64,000 nt of DNA. It comes from Petropleomorpha daqingensis. GTDB lineage: Bacteria; Actinomycetota; Actinomycetes; Mycobacteriales; Geodermatophilaceae. Of this stretch, positions 8,514-17,320 are shown piece by piece. The position numbers were made by a program, and so were the translations under genes. Numbering within the stretch: the first letter of the stretch is position 1; each line of letters opens with the position of its first letter. The DNA is taken from positions 4,977,197 to 5,041,196 of the forward strand of contig NZ_JACBZT010000001.1 of assembly GCF_013408985.1 (NCBI RefSeq), in the 5' to 3' direction. The notes beneath the pieces were generated by a model. That model saw only the letters and a program-made list of their open reading frames with translations. It searched no databases and was not told where the DNA came from.

Positions 8514-9275
8514 CTACCTCCCCTGCCAGACGGGCGCGCGCTTGTCGCGGAAGGCGGCCGGGCCCTCCTGCGCGTCGGCGCTGCGGTAGACCGGCGCCCA
8601 CAGCTCCTCGGCCTGCTCGAACGCAGACGCCAGCGGCAGCTCCGCGACCAGCCGGACCGTCTTCTTCGCCGCGCGCACCGACAGCGGCGCGTTGGCCGCG
8701 ATCCGCTCGGCCAGCGCCTGCGCGGTGGCCCGGAGCTCGGCGAGCGGCACGACCTGGTTGACCAGGCCGACCTCGTGCGCGCGGGCGGCGTCGATCGGGT
8801 CGCCGGTGAGCAGCATCTGCATCGCGATCCGCGGCGGCACGAGCAGCGGCAGCGGGGTGGCCCAGGGCATGCCCCGGCCGACCTTGGCCTCGGTGACCGC
8901 GAACCGGGCGTGCTCGGCGGCGACGACGAGGTCGCAGTTCATCACCAGCAGGAAGCCCCCGGCGTAGGCGACGCCGTTGACCGCGGCGATGGTCGGCTTG
9001 TCGACGTCGATGTTGCGGCCGAACTGCGGCAGGAAGTCCACGGGGACGGTGGTCATCGCCGAGTCGGCCATCTCCCGCAGGTCACCGCCGGCGCAGAACG
9101 CGGTGTCGCCGGCACCGGTGAGCACGAGCACCGCGGCGTCGTCGTCGGCGTTGAACCGCCGCACGCCGTCCCAGAGCGCGGCGCGCACCGCCGCCGACAG
9201 CGCGTTGCGCGCCTCCGGCCGGTCGATGGTCAGCCAGGCGACCCCGTTGTCGACCTCGTAGGTCACCTCGCTCAT
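8514..9275 (-). CDS. Enoyl-CoA hydratase/isomerase family protein
   Basis: A 253-residue crotonase-fold enzyme. The oxyanion-hole segments TAFCAGGDL and NGVAYAGGFLL and the downstream EAKVGRGMPWA helix are recognisable. It should add water across an enoyl-CoA double bond; in the analogous atu/liu pathways this step hydrates the carboxylated glutaconyl-CoA intermediate made by the carboxylase. Its ATG overlaps the stop of the biotin-carboxylase gene by four bases (ATGA), so the two are probably translationally coupled. Total length matches bacterial EchA proteins. The exact substrate cannot be read from sequence. Confidence 0.9.
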   Translation of the reverse strand: MSEVTYEVDNGVAWLTIDRPEARNALSAAVRAALWDGVRRFNADDDAAVLVLTGAGDTAFCAGGDLREMADSAMTTVPVDFLPQFGRNIDVDKPTIAAVNGVAYAGGFLLVMNCDLVVAAEHARFAVTEAKVGRGMPWATPLPLLVPPRIAMQMLLTGDPIDAARAHEVGLVNQVVPLAELRATAQALAERIAANAPLSVRAAKKTVRLVAELPLASAFEQAEELWAPVYRSADAQEGPAAFRDKRAPVWQGR

Positions 9276-11251
9276 CCGGTCACCACCGCGAGCACGTGCC
9301 CGGTGTCGACGGCCTGGCCGACGTCGGCGTGCAGGGAGGTGACGACGCCGTCGTGCGGGGCGCGGACGGCGTGCTCCATCTTCATCGCCTCCAGGACGAC
9401 GACCACGGTGCCCGCGCCGACCGGGGCGCCCTCCTCGACCTCGACCCGCACGACCGTGCCGGGCATCGGCGCGTGCAGGGAGCCCGCCTCCTCCTCGGCC
9501 ACCGGCTCGGGGAACCGCTCGGCCTCCACCAGCTCGGTGGCGCCCAGCGCGCTGTCGCAGAACGAGGTGTCGCCGACCCGGTGCACGTCGACGGTGCGCC
9601 GGACGCCGTCGACGGTGAGCGTCACGCGCTCGGCGGTGACCGCGCCGACGGTGACGTCGAGCCGCTCGCCGTCCACGCTGGCGCGCACGCCGTCGCGGCC
9701 GAACCGGTAGGCGACGTCGACCGTCCGGTCGCCCACACCGAAGGAGGCGGAGGCATCGGCGTTGGGGACGTTGCGCCAGCCGGCCGGGATCGTCGCCTGC
9801 ACCCGGGCGTCGGTGCGGCGTGCCGCCGCCCCCGCCAGGGCGGCCGCCAGCGCGTGCACCCGGACGGCGAGCTCCTCCTGCGGGTTGCGGGAGAGCTCCG
9901 CCGGGTCGTGCCGCTCCAGGTAGCCGGTGTCGATCGCGCCGCGGCGGAACTCGTCCTCGCGCAGCAGGCCGACGAGCAGGTCGCGGTTGGTCGTGACGCC
10001 GTGCAGGTGCGCGTCGGCCAGCGCCCGCGCCAGCGTGCGGCAGGCGGCGTCGCGGGTGGGTCCGTACGCGATGACCTTGGCCAGCATCGGGTCGTAGTAG
10101 GTGCTCACCACGGAGCCGTCGATGACGCCGGCGTCGACCCGCACACCGGGCAGCGCCGGGACGGCGAACCGGTGCAGGGTGCCGGTGACCGGGAGGAACC
10201 CGGCCGGCACGTCCTCGGCGTAGAGCCGCACCTCGACCGCGTGCCCGGTGATCGAGGCGCCGGTGACCTCGTCGGGCAGCGGCTCGCCGTCGGCGACCTG
10301 TAGCTGCACCCGCACCAGGTCGAGGCCGGTGACCAGCTCGGTGACCGGGTGCTCGACCTGCAGCCGGGTGTTGACCTCGAGGAAGAAGAACCGGCCCGAC
10401 TGGTCGAGCACGAACTCGACGGTGCCGGCGCCGACGTAGTCGATCGCTTTGGCCGCGGCGACCGCGGCGGCACCGAGCTCGGCGCGCAGCTCCGGCGTCA
10501 CCGCCGGCGACGGCGCCTCCTCGACGATCTTCTGGTAGCGGCGCTGGATCGAGCACTCGCGCTCGAAGAGATGGACGACGGTGCCGTGGGTGTCGCCGAA
10601 GACCTGCACCTCGACGTGCCGCGGCCGCTCGACGAACCGCTCCAGGAACACCGTGCCGTCGCCGAACGCCGAGGCCGCCTCCCGCCGCGCGCCGGCGACC
10701 GCCTCGGCCAGCTCGTCGGGCGCCCGGACGATCCGCATGCCGCGTCCGCCGCCGCCGAACGCGGCCTTGACCAGCAGCGGGTAGCCGATGCCCTCGCCCG
10801 CCCTTCTCAGCGCCGCCTCGTCCAGCTCGCCCCGGGCGCCGATGACCGCGCCGGGCAGCGTGGGCACGCCGGCCGCGGCCATCCGCTCCTTGGCCGCCGT
10901 CTTCGAGCCCATCGCCTCGATCGCCTCGGGCGAGGGGCCGACGAAGACCAGCCCGGCGTCGGCGCAGGCCCGGGCGAACCCGGCGTTCTCCGACAGGAAG
11001 CCGTAGCCGGGGTGGACGGCGTCCGCGCCGGTGGCCCGCGCCGCGGCGACGATCAGCTCGCCGCGCAGGTAGGTCTCCCCCGGTGTCGCGCCGGGCAGCC
11101 GGACCGCCTCGTCGGCTGCGGCCACGAACGGCGCGTCGGCGTCCGGGTCGGAGAAGACCGCGACCGTGGCGATGTCCATCGCCCGGGCGGTGCGGATGAT
11201 GCGGGCGGCGATCTCGCCGCGGTTGGCGACGAGCAGCTTCCGGATGGTCAT
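9272..11251 (-). CDS. Acyl-CoA carboxylase alpha subunit (biotin carboxylase + BCCP)
   Basis: A 659-residue subunit combining an ATP-grasp biotin carboxylase (residues 1-450, starting MTIRKLLVANRGEIAARI, glycine-rich KAAFGGGGRGMRIV, FLEVNTRLQVEHPVTE), a central linker domain, and a biotin carboxyl carrier domain at the end with the biotinylated lysine in EAMKMEH. It carboxylates its own biotin with bicarbonate and ATP. With the carboxyltransferase encoded just upstream it forms a methylcrotonyl-, geranyl-, acetyl- or propionyl-CoA carboxylase. The C-terminal BCCP organisation is that of alpha subunits such as AccA2 or LiuD/AtuF. GAGGAG precedes the ATG. Confidence 0.95.
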   Translation of the reverse strand: MTIRKLLVANRGEIAARIIRTARAMDIATVAVFSDPDADAPFVAAADEAVRLPGATPGETYLRGELIVAAARATGADAVHPGYGFLSENAGFARACADAGLVFVGPSPEAIEAMGSKTAAKERMAAAGVPTLPGAVIGARGELDEAALRRAGEGIGYPLLVKAAFGGGGRGMRIVRAPDELAEAVAGARREAASAFGDGTVFLERFVERPRHVEVQVFGDTHGTVVHLFERECSIQRRYQKIVEEAPSPAVTPELRAELGAAAVAAAKAIDYVGAGTVEFVLDQSGRFFFLEVNTRLQVEHPVTELVTGLDLVRVQLQVADGEPLPDEVTGASITGHAVEVRLYAEDVPAGFLPVTGTLHRFAVPALPGVRVDAGVIDGSVVSTYYDPMLAKVIAYGPTRDAACRTLARALADAHLHGVTTNRDLLVGLLREDEFRRGAIDTGYLERHDPAELSRNPQEELAVRVHALAAALAGAAARRTDARVQATIPAGWRNVPNADASASFGVGDRTVDVAYRFGRDGVRASVDGERLDVTVGAVTAERVTLTVDGVRRTVDVHRVGDTSFCDSALGATELVEAERFPEPVAEEEAGSLHAPMPGTVVRVEVEEGAPVGAGTVVVVLEAMKMEHAVRAPHDGVVTSLHADVGQAVDTGHVLAVVTG

Positions 11252-11258
11252 GAGCTCC

Positions 11259-12881
11259 TCACATCCGGAAGACGCCGAAGCCACGGCGTCCCTCGATCGG
11301 TCCGGAGTGCGCGGCCGACAGCGCGATGCCGAGCGCCGTGCGGGTGTCGCGCGGGTCGAGCAGGCCGTCGTCGTAGAGCCGCGCGGTGACGAAGAAGGAG
11401 TGCGACTCGGCGTCGATCTGCGCCTCGATGGCCCGGCGGCGGGCGTCGTCCGCGTCCTGGTCGAACGGCCGCCCGGACGCCGCCGCGGCCGCCTTGCCGA
11501 CGATCGACATGACCCCCGCCAGCTGGGCGGCGCCCATGACGGCGAGCTTGGCGCCGACCCAGGCGAACATCAGCCGCGGGTCGTAGGCCCGCCCGCTCAT
11601 GCCGTAGTTGCCGGCGCCGAAGCTCGAGGCGGTGTTGATGGTGATGTGCGGGACCGTCGAGTTGGTGACGGCGTTGATCATCTTCGAGCCGTCCTTGATG
11701 ATCCCGCCCTGCTCGTAGTCCTTGCCGACCATGTAGCCGGTGGTGTTCTGCAGGAAGACCAGCGGGGTGTCGACCTGGTTGGCCAGCTGGATGAACTCGG
11801 CGGCCTTCTTGGCCTCCTCGCTGAACAGCACGCCGCGGGCGTTGGCCAGCACACCGACCGGGTAGCCGTGCACCGAGGCCCAGCCGGTGACCAGGCTGGT
11901 GCCGTACTCCGGCTTGTACTCGCCGAACCGGGAGCCGTCGACGACGCGGGCGAGCACCTCGCGCGGGTCGAACGGCACGCGGATGTCGGCCGGGGCGATG
12001 CCGAGCAGCTCGTCGGGGTCGTAGCGGGGCTCGTCGGCCGGCAGCGAGGGGCCGGGCCCGAGCTTGCGCCAGTTCAGCTCGCTGACGATCCGCCGTCCCA
12101 GCCGGATGGCGTCGCGCTCGTCGACGGCGAAGTGGTCGGCCAGCCCGGACACGCGGCTGTGCATGCGGGCGCCGCCGAGCTCCTCGTCGTCGGCGTCCTC
12201 ACCGGTGGCCATCTTGACCAGCGGCGGGCCGCCCAGGAACACCTTGGCCTGCTGGTCGACCAGGACGGCGTAGTCGCACATCCCCGGCACGTACGCGCCC
12301 CCGGCGGTGGAGTTGCCGAACACCAGCGCGATCGTCGGCACGCCCATCGCCGAGAGCTCGGTCAGGTCGTGGAAGATCTTGCCGGCCGGCACGAACAGCT
12401 CCGACTGGGTCGGCAGGTCGGCGCCGCCGGACTCGACCAGGTTGATCACCGGCAGCCGGTTGATCCGGGCGATCTCCAGGGCGCGCAGCGACTTCTTCAG
12501 CGACCAGGGGTTCATCGCGCCGCCGCGCACGGTCGACTCGTGGGCGATGACCACGCACTCGACGCCGCTCACCACCCCGATCCCGGTGACCAGGCTGGCG
12601 CCGACGGTGAACTCGGTGCCCCACGCGGCCAGCGGCGAGAGCTCGAGGAACGCCGAGTCGCGGTCCAGCAGCAGCTCCAGCCGCTCGCGGGCGAGCAGCC
12701 GGCCGCGGTCGCGGTGCCGCTGCTGGTAGCGCTCGCCGCCACCGGCGCGGGCCAGGTCGAGCTGCTCCTCCAGCTGCTCGAGCAGGGCCAGGTTGGCCGC
12801 GCGGTTGGTGCGGTACTGCTCGTCGGCGGTGTCCAGCGTCGAGCGCAGCACCGTGCCCTCGTCGACCCGCGGGTGCGCCAT
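11259..12881 (-). CDS. Acyl-CoA carboxylase beta subunit (carboxyltransferase)
   Basis: A 540-residue carboxyltransferase with the two crotonase-like halves of the family. It transfers the carboxyl group from biotin on the alpha subunit to an acyl-CoA. Segments such as NLVESGGADLPTQ, GNSTAGGAYVPGM, NTTGYMVGKDYEQGG and SSFGAGNYGMSGRAYDPR are those of the methylcrotonyl/geranyl-CoA carboxylase branch rather than of propionyl-CoA carboxylase, so a beta-methyl-branched enoyl-CoA substrate is favoured. The ATG overlaps the stop of the acyl-CoA dehydrogenase gene by one base, and the alpha-subunit gene starts 7 bases after the stop. Confidence 0.93.
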   Translation of the reverse strand: MAHPRVDEGTVLRSTLDTADEQYRTNRAANLALLEQLEEQLDLARAGGGERYQQRHRDRGRLLARERLELLLDRDSAFLELSPLAAWGTEFTVGASLVTGIGVVSGVECVVIAHESTVRGGAMNPWSLKKSLRALEIARINRLPVINLVESGGADLPTQSELFVPAGKIFHDLTELSAMGVPTIALVFGNSTAGGAYVPGMCDYAVLVDQQAKVFLGGPPLVKMATGEDADDEELGGARMHSRVSGLADHFAVDERDAIRLGRRIVSELNWRKLGPGPSLPADEPRYDPDELLGIAPADIRVPFDPREVLARVVDGSRFGEYKPEYGTSLVTGWASVHGYPVGVLANARGVLFSEEAKKAAEFIQLANQVDTPLVFLQNTTGYMVGKDYEQGGIIKDGSKMINAVTNSTVPHITINTASSFGAGNYGMSGRAYDPRLMFAWVGAKLAVMGAAQLAGVMSIVGKAAAAASGRPFDQDADDARRRAIEAQIDAESHSFFVTARLYDDGLLDPRDTRTALGIALSAAHSGPIEGRRGFGVFRM

Positions 12882-14047
12882 CAGTACGACCTCGGCAGGC
12901 CCAGGCTGTGCTGGGCGACGAAGTTGAGGATCATCTCGCGGTTCACCGGGGCGATCCGCAGCAGGCGGGCCAGCCCCCACAGCGGCACGAGGCCGTACTC
13001 GGTGGACAGCCCGTTGCCGCCGTGGGTCTGGATGGCCGCGTCGACGGCGGCCAGCGCGGCCTCGGCGGCGGCGTACTTGGCCATGTTGCTGGCCTCGCCG
13101 GCGGGCAGCCCGAGATCGTGCGCCCAGGCGGCCTTGCGGGTCATCAACCCGGCGAGCTCGGTCTCGATCTTCGCCTTGGCCAGCGGGTGGCTGACCCCCT
13201 GGTGGGCACCGATCGGGGTCTGCCACACCTGCCGGGTGCGGGCGTAGTCGGCGGCGCGGTCCAGCGCGTAGCGGGCGATGCCGACGCAGACCGCCGCCCC
13301 GGTGATCCGCTCGGGGTTCAGGCCGTGGAAGACCTGCGTGAAGCCGTCGCCCTCCTCGCCGACCAACGCGTCCGGGCCGAGCCGCGCCTCGTCGAAGTGC
13401 AGCGTGAACTGCTTCTCCGGCAGCTGGGCGCTCACGGGCAGCGGGTGGGCCTGCAGCCCCGGGGTGTCGGTCGGGACGACGAACAGCGACAACCGCGGCT
13501 TGCCGGTGCCCGGGTCGCGGCCGCGCTGCGCCCCGGTGCGGGCGACCACCAGGACGGCGTCGGCCTCGTCGACCCCGGAGATGTAGTACTTGGTGCCCGA
13601 GAGCAGCCAGTCCTCGCCGTCCCGGACCGCCACGGTGGACAGCTCGTGGGTGTTGGAGCCGGCGTCGGGCTCGGTGATCGCGAAGACCACCTTGCTGCGG
13701 CCGGACGCCAGCCCGGGCAGCCAGCGCGCCTTCTGCTCCTCGGAGCCGTACCGGCCGATCACCTCGGCGGAGATCGCCTGCGAGACCAGGAGCAGCAGCA
13801 GCGGCGCCCCGGCGGCCGCGGTCTCCTCGCAGACCGCGGCGAGCTCGCGCAGCCCGGCCCCGCCGCCGCCGTACTCCTCGGCCACGTTGATCCCGATGAA
13901 GCCGGCCTCGCCGAGCGCCGACCACAGCTCGTCGCAGGGCTCGTGCGCCTCGGCGTGCCGGGCGTAGTAGGCCCCGCCGAAGCGGCCGGTGATGTCCGCG
14001 ACGGTCTTGCGCAGCGCCTGCATCTCGGCGGTCTCGGCGAAGTCCAC
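12881..14047 (-). CDS. Acyl-CoA dehydrogenase
   Basis: A 388-residue FAD-dependent acyl-CoA dehydrogenase, first gene of the catabolic operon. The FAD/substrate segments FAITEPDAGSNTHEL and YYISGVDEAD and the C-terminal QTHGGNGLSTEYGL are clear. At the position where medium-chain enzymes have the catalytic Glu (YEGT) this protein reads IAPVNREM, so the base must come from elsewhere, as in isovaleryl-CoA-type enzymes. It would make the enoyl-CoA that the next-encoded carboxylase uses, like AtuD or LiuA. The GTG start has GGGGG before it, and the operator-like element ends 12 bases upstream. Confidence 0.92.
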   Translation of the reverse strand: MDFAETAEMQALRKTVADITGRFGGAYYARHAEAHEPCDELWSALGEAGFIGINVAEEYGGGGAGLRELAAVCEETAAAGAPLLLLLVSQAISAEVIGRYGSEEQKARWLPGLASGRSKVVFAITEPDAGSNTHELSTVAVRDGEDWLLSGTKYYISGVDEADAVLVVARTGAQRGRDPGTGKPRLSLFVVPTDTPGLQAHPLPVSAQLPEKQFTLHFDEARLGPDALVGEEGDGFTQVFHGLNPERITGAAVCVGIARYALDRAADYARTRQVWQTPIGAHQGVSHPLAKAKIETELAGLMTRKAAWAHDLGLPAGEASNMAKYAAAEAALAAVDAAIQTHGGNGLSTEYGLVPLWGLARLLRIAPVNREMILNFVAQHSLGLPRSY

Positions 14048-14058
14048 GGCGCCCCCAG

Positions 14059-14078
14059 AAGTGATTCGTCATTCACTA
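14059..14078. promoter_or_regulatory. Predicted TetR operator, copy 1 (AAGTGA-N8-TCACTT type)
   Basis: AAGTGATTCGTCATTCACTA is an imperfect palindrome (AAGTGA...TCACT) located 12 bases upstream of the first gene of the catabolic operon and in the divergent gap before the ClC gene. Seventeen bases match copy 2 at 15547 apart from four central positions. The position overlaps or follows the expected operon promoter, as expected for a repressor site. The TetR protein of this operon is the obvious candidate ligand; this is inference. Confidence 0.6.
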
Positions 14079-14199
14079 CCGGACGCAGCCAACACCACTC
14101 GGGGGCGGCTGTCGAGGGCCTCTCCTCATCCGGCGCGGAGGATGCGTCCGCACCGCGCCGGGCACCAGCGTGGCGCGGGCCGGAACGGAGGCCGCGACG

Positions 14200-15552
14200 A
14201 TGACCACGCAGGCTTCGGACAGCTCCGCCCCGGCGGCCGCCGCGGATCCTGCGGCCCTGCTGCGCAGCCGGCAGTACCTGCAGCTGCTGGTCCTCTCCGT
14301 CGTCCTCGGCGTGCCGATCTCCGCCATCGCCTACGGGTTCCTCGCGCTCAGCGACACGCTGCAGGACTGGCTGTACTCCGACCTGCCCGCAGCCCTGGAC
14401 CTGGACCCGGTGCCCGCCTGGTGGCCGCTGCCGGTGCTCGGCGCGGGCGGGTTGCTGGTCGCCGTCCTCATCCGGTATGTGCCGGGTCACGGCGGCGAGT
14501 CGCCGCTCGGGGGGTTCACCCCTGGCGGCGGCGCTCCCGGCCCGGTTCCGCTGCTGGGGATCGCGGTCGCCGCGCTCGTCAGCCTGGCGGCGGGCGCCGT
14601 CGTCGGACCGGAGGCGCCGCTGGTCGCGATCGGCGGCGGGCTCGCCGCGCTCGCCGTCCGGGCGGCCCGCCGCGGCGCGCCGGCGCAGGTGCTCACCGTC
14701 GTCGCCGCGGCCGGCAGCTTCGCCGCGATCAGCGCGCTGCTGGGCTCGCCGCTGTCCGGTGCGTTCCTGCTCATGGAGGCGGTCGGGCTCGGCGGCCCGC
14801 TGCTGCGGACGCTGCTGCTGCCCGGGCTGGTCGCGTCGGGGATCGGCACGCTCGTGTTCATCGGCCTGGACGCCTGGACCGGCCTCGGCACGTTCACCCT
14901 CGCCCTCCCCGATCTGCCGTCCTTCGCCCATCCCGACCTCGCCCAGCTCGCCTGGGCCGTGCCCATCGGCGTCGCGGCCGCGCTCCTCGTGAGCGGGATC
15001 CGCCGGGTCGCGGTGCCGCTGCGGGCACCGGTCGAGCGGCGCATCCTGGTCGCCGGCCCGCTCGTCGGGCTCGCCGTCGCCGGCCTGGCCATCGGCTACG
15101 CGCAGCTCACCGGGCACGGGACGGCGGACGTGCTGTTCTCCGGCGAGGCCGGGCTGCCCGCGGTGGTCAGCCGGAGCGCCGAGTACTCGACCGGCGCGCT
15201 GCTCCTGCTCCTGGTCTGCAAGTCGCTCGCCTACGCGGGCTCGCTGGTCGCCTTCCGCGGCGGTCCGACCTTCCCGGCCATCTTCCTGGGGGCGGTCGGC
15301 GGGATCGCCCTGTCGGCGATCCCCGGCCTGCCCCTGGTCCCGGCCATCGCGATGGGCATGGGTGCGACCTGCGCGGCGATGCTGCAGCTGCCGCTGACCT
15401 CGGTGCTGCTGGCCACCCTGATCATGGGGGCCGACGGGCTGGCCGTGATGCCGGTGGTGATCGTCGCCGTGGCCGTGAGCTACGTCGTGACGGCGCGGCT
15501 CACGCCGCCGGTGCCCGCCGCCGCACCGGCCGCGGCACCAGCCGCCAAGTGA
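14200..15552 (+). CDS. ClC-family chloride channel/antiporter
   Basis: A 450-residue integral membrane protein of the ClC family with about ten to twelve hydrophobic helices. The three selectivity-filter regions can be seen as variants: HGGESPLGG for GSGIP, VGPEAPLVAIGGG for GxEGP with the gating Glu kept, and FRGGPTFPAIFLGA for GGxFxP. It should move chloride or another anion across the membrane, possibly in exchange for protons. The ATG at 14200 is preceded by ACGGAGG at good spacing. It lies divergent from the catabolic operon and its stop codon is part of the second operator-like element. Its link to that pathway is unknown. Confidence 0.88.
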   Translation: MTTQASDSSAPAAAADPAALLRSRQYLQLLVLSVVLGVPISAIAYGFLALSDTLQDWLYSDLPAALDLDPVPAWWPLPVLGAGGLLVAVLIRYVPGHGGESPLGGFTPGGGAPGPVPLLGIAVAALVSLAAGAVVGPEAPLVAIGGGLAALAVRAARRGAPAQVLTVVAAAGSFAAISALLGSPLSGAFLLMEAVGLGGPLLRTLLLPGLVASGIGTLVFIGLDAWTGLGTFTLALPDLPSFAHPDLAQLAWAVPIGVAAALLVSGIRRVAVPLRAPVERRILVAGPLVGLAVAGLAIGYAQLTGHGTADVLFSGEAGLPAVVSRSAEYSTGALLLLLVCKSLAYAGSLVAFRGGPTFPAIFLGAVGGIALSAIPGLPLVPAIAMGMGATCAAMLQLPLTSVLLATLIMGADGLAVMPVVIVAVAVSYVVTARLTPPVPAAAPAAAPAAK

Positions 15553-15566
15553 TCGGCCATTCACTT
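15547..15566. promoter_or_regulatory. Predicted TetR operator, copy 2
   Basis: AAGTGATCGGCCATTCACTT is a near-palindrome with perfect outer half sites AAGTGA and TCACTT and a GGCC centre. It begins in the last codon of the ClC gene and lies 75 bases before the second acyl-CoA ligase gene. A weak promoter, TTCACT (15560-15565), 17 bases, CAGACT (15583-15588), overlaps its right half. I saw the AAGTGA-N8-TCACT arrangement only here and at 14059, so the two sites probably bind the same regulator. Confidence 0.6.
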
Positions 15567-15640
15567 CGGGGCTCCGGTGGTCCAGACTCTGTGGCGCCCG
15601 TCACGCCTCAGGCCCGCACCACCGAACCCGGGGAGCCCCA

Positions 15641-17317
15641 ATGGTCATCGACGTCGAGAAGCTCTACGACCGCCGCGCGGACAACCGGTGGGACCGGACC
15701 TGCGTCGGCGACGTCCTGGAGCGGGTGACCTGGAGTCGGCCGGACCGGGTGGCCATCACCGGCTGGGCGGGCGCCTTCGCCACCCCCGAGTTCGAGCGGC
15801 TGACCTACCGCGAGGCGAACGAGGTCGTGAACCGGGTGGCGCAGGGTCTGCTCGCCCGCGGCCTGACCCGCGGCGACCGGGTGCTCCTGCTCTGCGAGAA
15901 CTCGGTCGAGGCGTACCTGACCAAGCTCGGCGTGGCCAAGGCCGGCATGGTCAACGTCCCGCTCAACCCCTCGCTCGCCCCCGACGTGATCGCGCAGCTC
16001 CTCGCGCTGGCCGAGCCGCGCTTCGCCGTCGTCGACGCCGAGCTGTGGCCGGCCGTGCAGCCGGCGTTCGACGCCGCCGGCCTCTCCCCCGACGTGACCA
16101 TCGGCATCGGCGGCGGGCCGGTCGCCGGCACCGTCGCCTTCCCCGAGTTCCTCGCCGGCGCCTCGCCCGAGGAGCCGGACACCGTCGTCCACGGCGACGA
16201 CATCTGGGAGCTGCTGTTCACCTCGGGGACGACGGCGCTGCCGAAGGGCGTGATGCTCTCGCACACCTACGCGCACATGGGCGCGTACGCGTTCGCGCTG
16301 TCGCTGACCCGCGGCGTGCCGGTCGAGGCCGACCTGGTGCTCTGCTCGTTCCTGCCGGTGATCTACCACGTGGCCGACCAGGCGCTGTCGCTGCCGGCGT
16401 TCCTGGCCGGCGGCCGGCTGCTGATCGGCCGCCGGCCGGTGCCGGGCGAGATGGCCGCGGCGGTGCGCCGCGAGCAGGTCACCGCGCTGTGGGGCGGCTC
16501 CCCGCAGCTGGTCAAGGCGTTCGCCGCGGCGCTGGACGCCGGCGAGCCGGACTGCGCGCTGAAGGTGCTGGTCTACGGCTGGGGCGCGGTCGAGCCCGGT
16601 GTGCTGGCCACGCTCAAGGAGCAGTGCGGCGAGGACTTCCTGCTCGTGGGCATCTTCGGGCAGACCGAGGCGATCAGCTGCCACCGCTTCTGGCCCGACC
16701 GGGAGCGGGAGAAGTACGTCAAGGCCGGGTCCAGCGTCAACTACGTCGGCATCCCGAACCCGCTGCTGGCCTCGACGATCATGGACTTCGACGGCTCGTC
16801 GCTGCTGGACAAGCCCGGCACTCCCGGCGAGGCCGTGTACCGCTCCCCCGCCGTCGCCTCGGGCTACTACCGCGACCTACCGGCCACCGAGGAGGCCTTC
16901 CGCCACGGCTGGTTCCACTCCGGCGACAGCTGCGTGGTCGACGACGAGGGCCTGCGGATCATGGTCGACCGCTACAAGGACATCATCAAGAGCGGTGGCG
17001 AGAACGTCTCGAGCATCCGGGTCGAGGCGATGCTGCACGAGCACCCGCAGGTGGCGAAGGCCGCCGTCATCGGGCTGGCCCATGACCGCTGGGGCGAGGC
17101 GGTGACGGCGGTCGTCGTCCGGACGCCGGACGCGACGGTCACCGAGGACGAGCTGGTCGACTGGGCGCGCGCCCGGTTGGCCGGCTTCGAGACGCCGAAG
17201 GCCGTCGTCTTCGCCGACGCGCTGCCCGAGACCGTGGGCGGCAAGGTGCTCAAGTACAAGCTGCGCCAGGCGATGGCCGACCTCTACGCCGCCGCGGCGT
17301 CGTCCTCGGCCGACTGA
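15641..17317 (+). CDS. AMP-forming acyl-CoA synthetase
   Basis: A 558-residue adenylate-forming acyl-CoA ligase. The P-loop FTSGTTALPKGV, the FGQTEAIS motif, GWFHSGDSCVV, VDRYKDIIKSGGENVSS and the catalytic Lys region near ETVGGKVLKYK are present. It would activate a carboxylic acid to the CoA ester. GGGGAG stands before the ATG. It is transcribed away from the catabolic operon but shares its operator-like element, suggesting that this second ligase supplies the same pathway or an alternative entry substrate. It is not a close copy of the ligase at 3.8-5.4 kb. Only 3 bases separate its stop from that of the convergent DUF1707 gene. Confidence 0.9.
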   Translation: MVIDVEKLYDRRADNRWDRTCVGDVLERVTWSRPDRVAITGWAGAFATPEFERLTYREANEVVNRVAQGLLARGLTRGDRVLLLCENSVEAYLTKLGVAKAGMVNVPLNPSLAPDVIAQLLALAEPRFAVVDAELWPAVQPAFDAAGLSPDVTIGIGGGPVAGTVAFPEFLAGASPEEPDTVVHGDDIWELLFTSGTTALPKGVMLSHTYAHMGAYAFALSLTRGVPVEADLVLCSFLPVIYHVADQALSLPAFLAGGRLLIGRRPVPGEMAAAVRREQVTALWGGSPQLVKAFAAALDAGEPDCALKVLVYGWGAVEPGVLATLKEQCGEDFLLVGIFGQTEAISCHRFWPDREREKYVKAGSSVNYVGIPNPLLASTIMDFDGSSLLDKPGTPGEAVYRSPAVASGYYRDLPATEEAFRHGWFHSGDSCVVDDEGLRIMVDRYKDIIKSGGENVSSIRVEAMLHEHPQVAKAAVIGLAHDRWGEAVTAVVVRTPDATVTEDELVDWARARLAGFETPKAVVFADALPETVGGKVLKYKLRQAMADLYAAAASSSAD

Positions 17318-17320
17318 CCC

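Noticed and set aside
11166-13247. A 693-codon forward frame opposite the carboxyltransferase and dehydrogenase genes
   Set aside because: Low-complexity translation rich in Arg, Gly, Val and Asp with no recognisable fold; the opposite strand encodes well-conserved enzymes.
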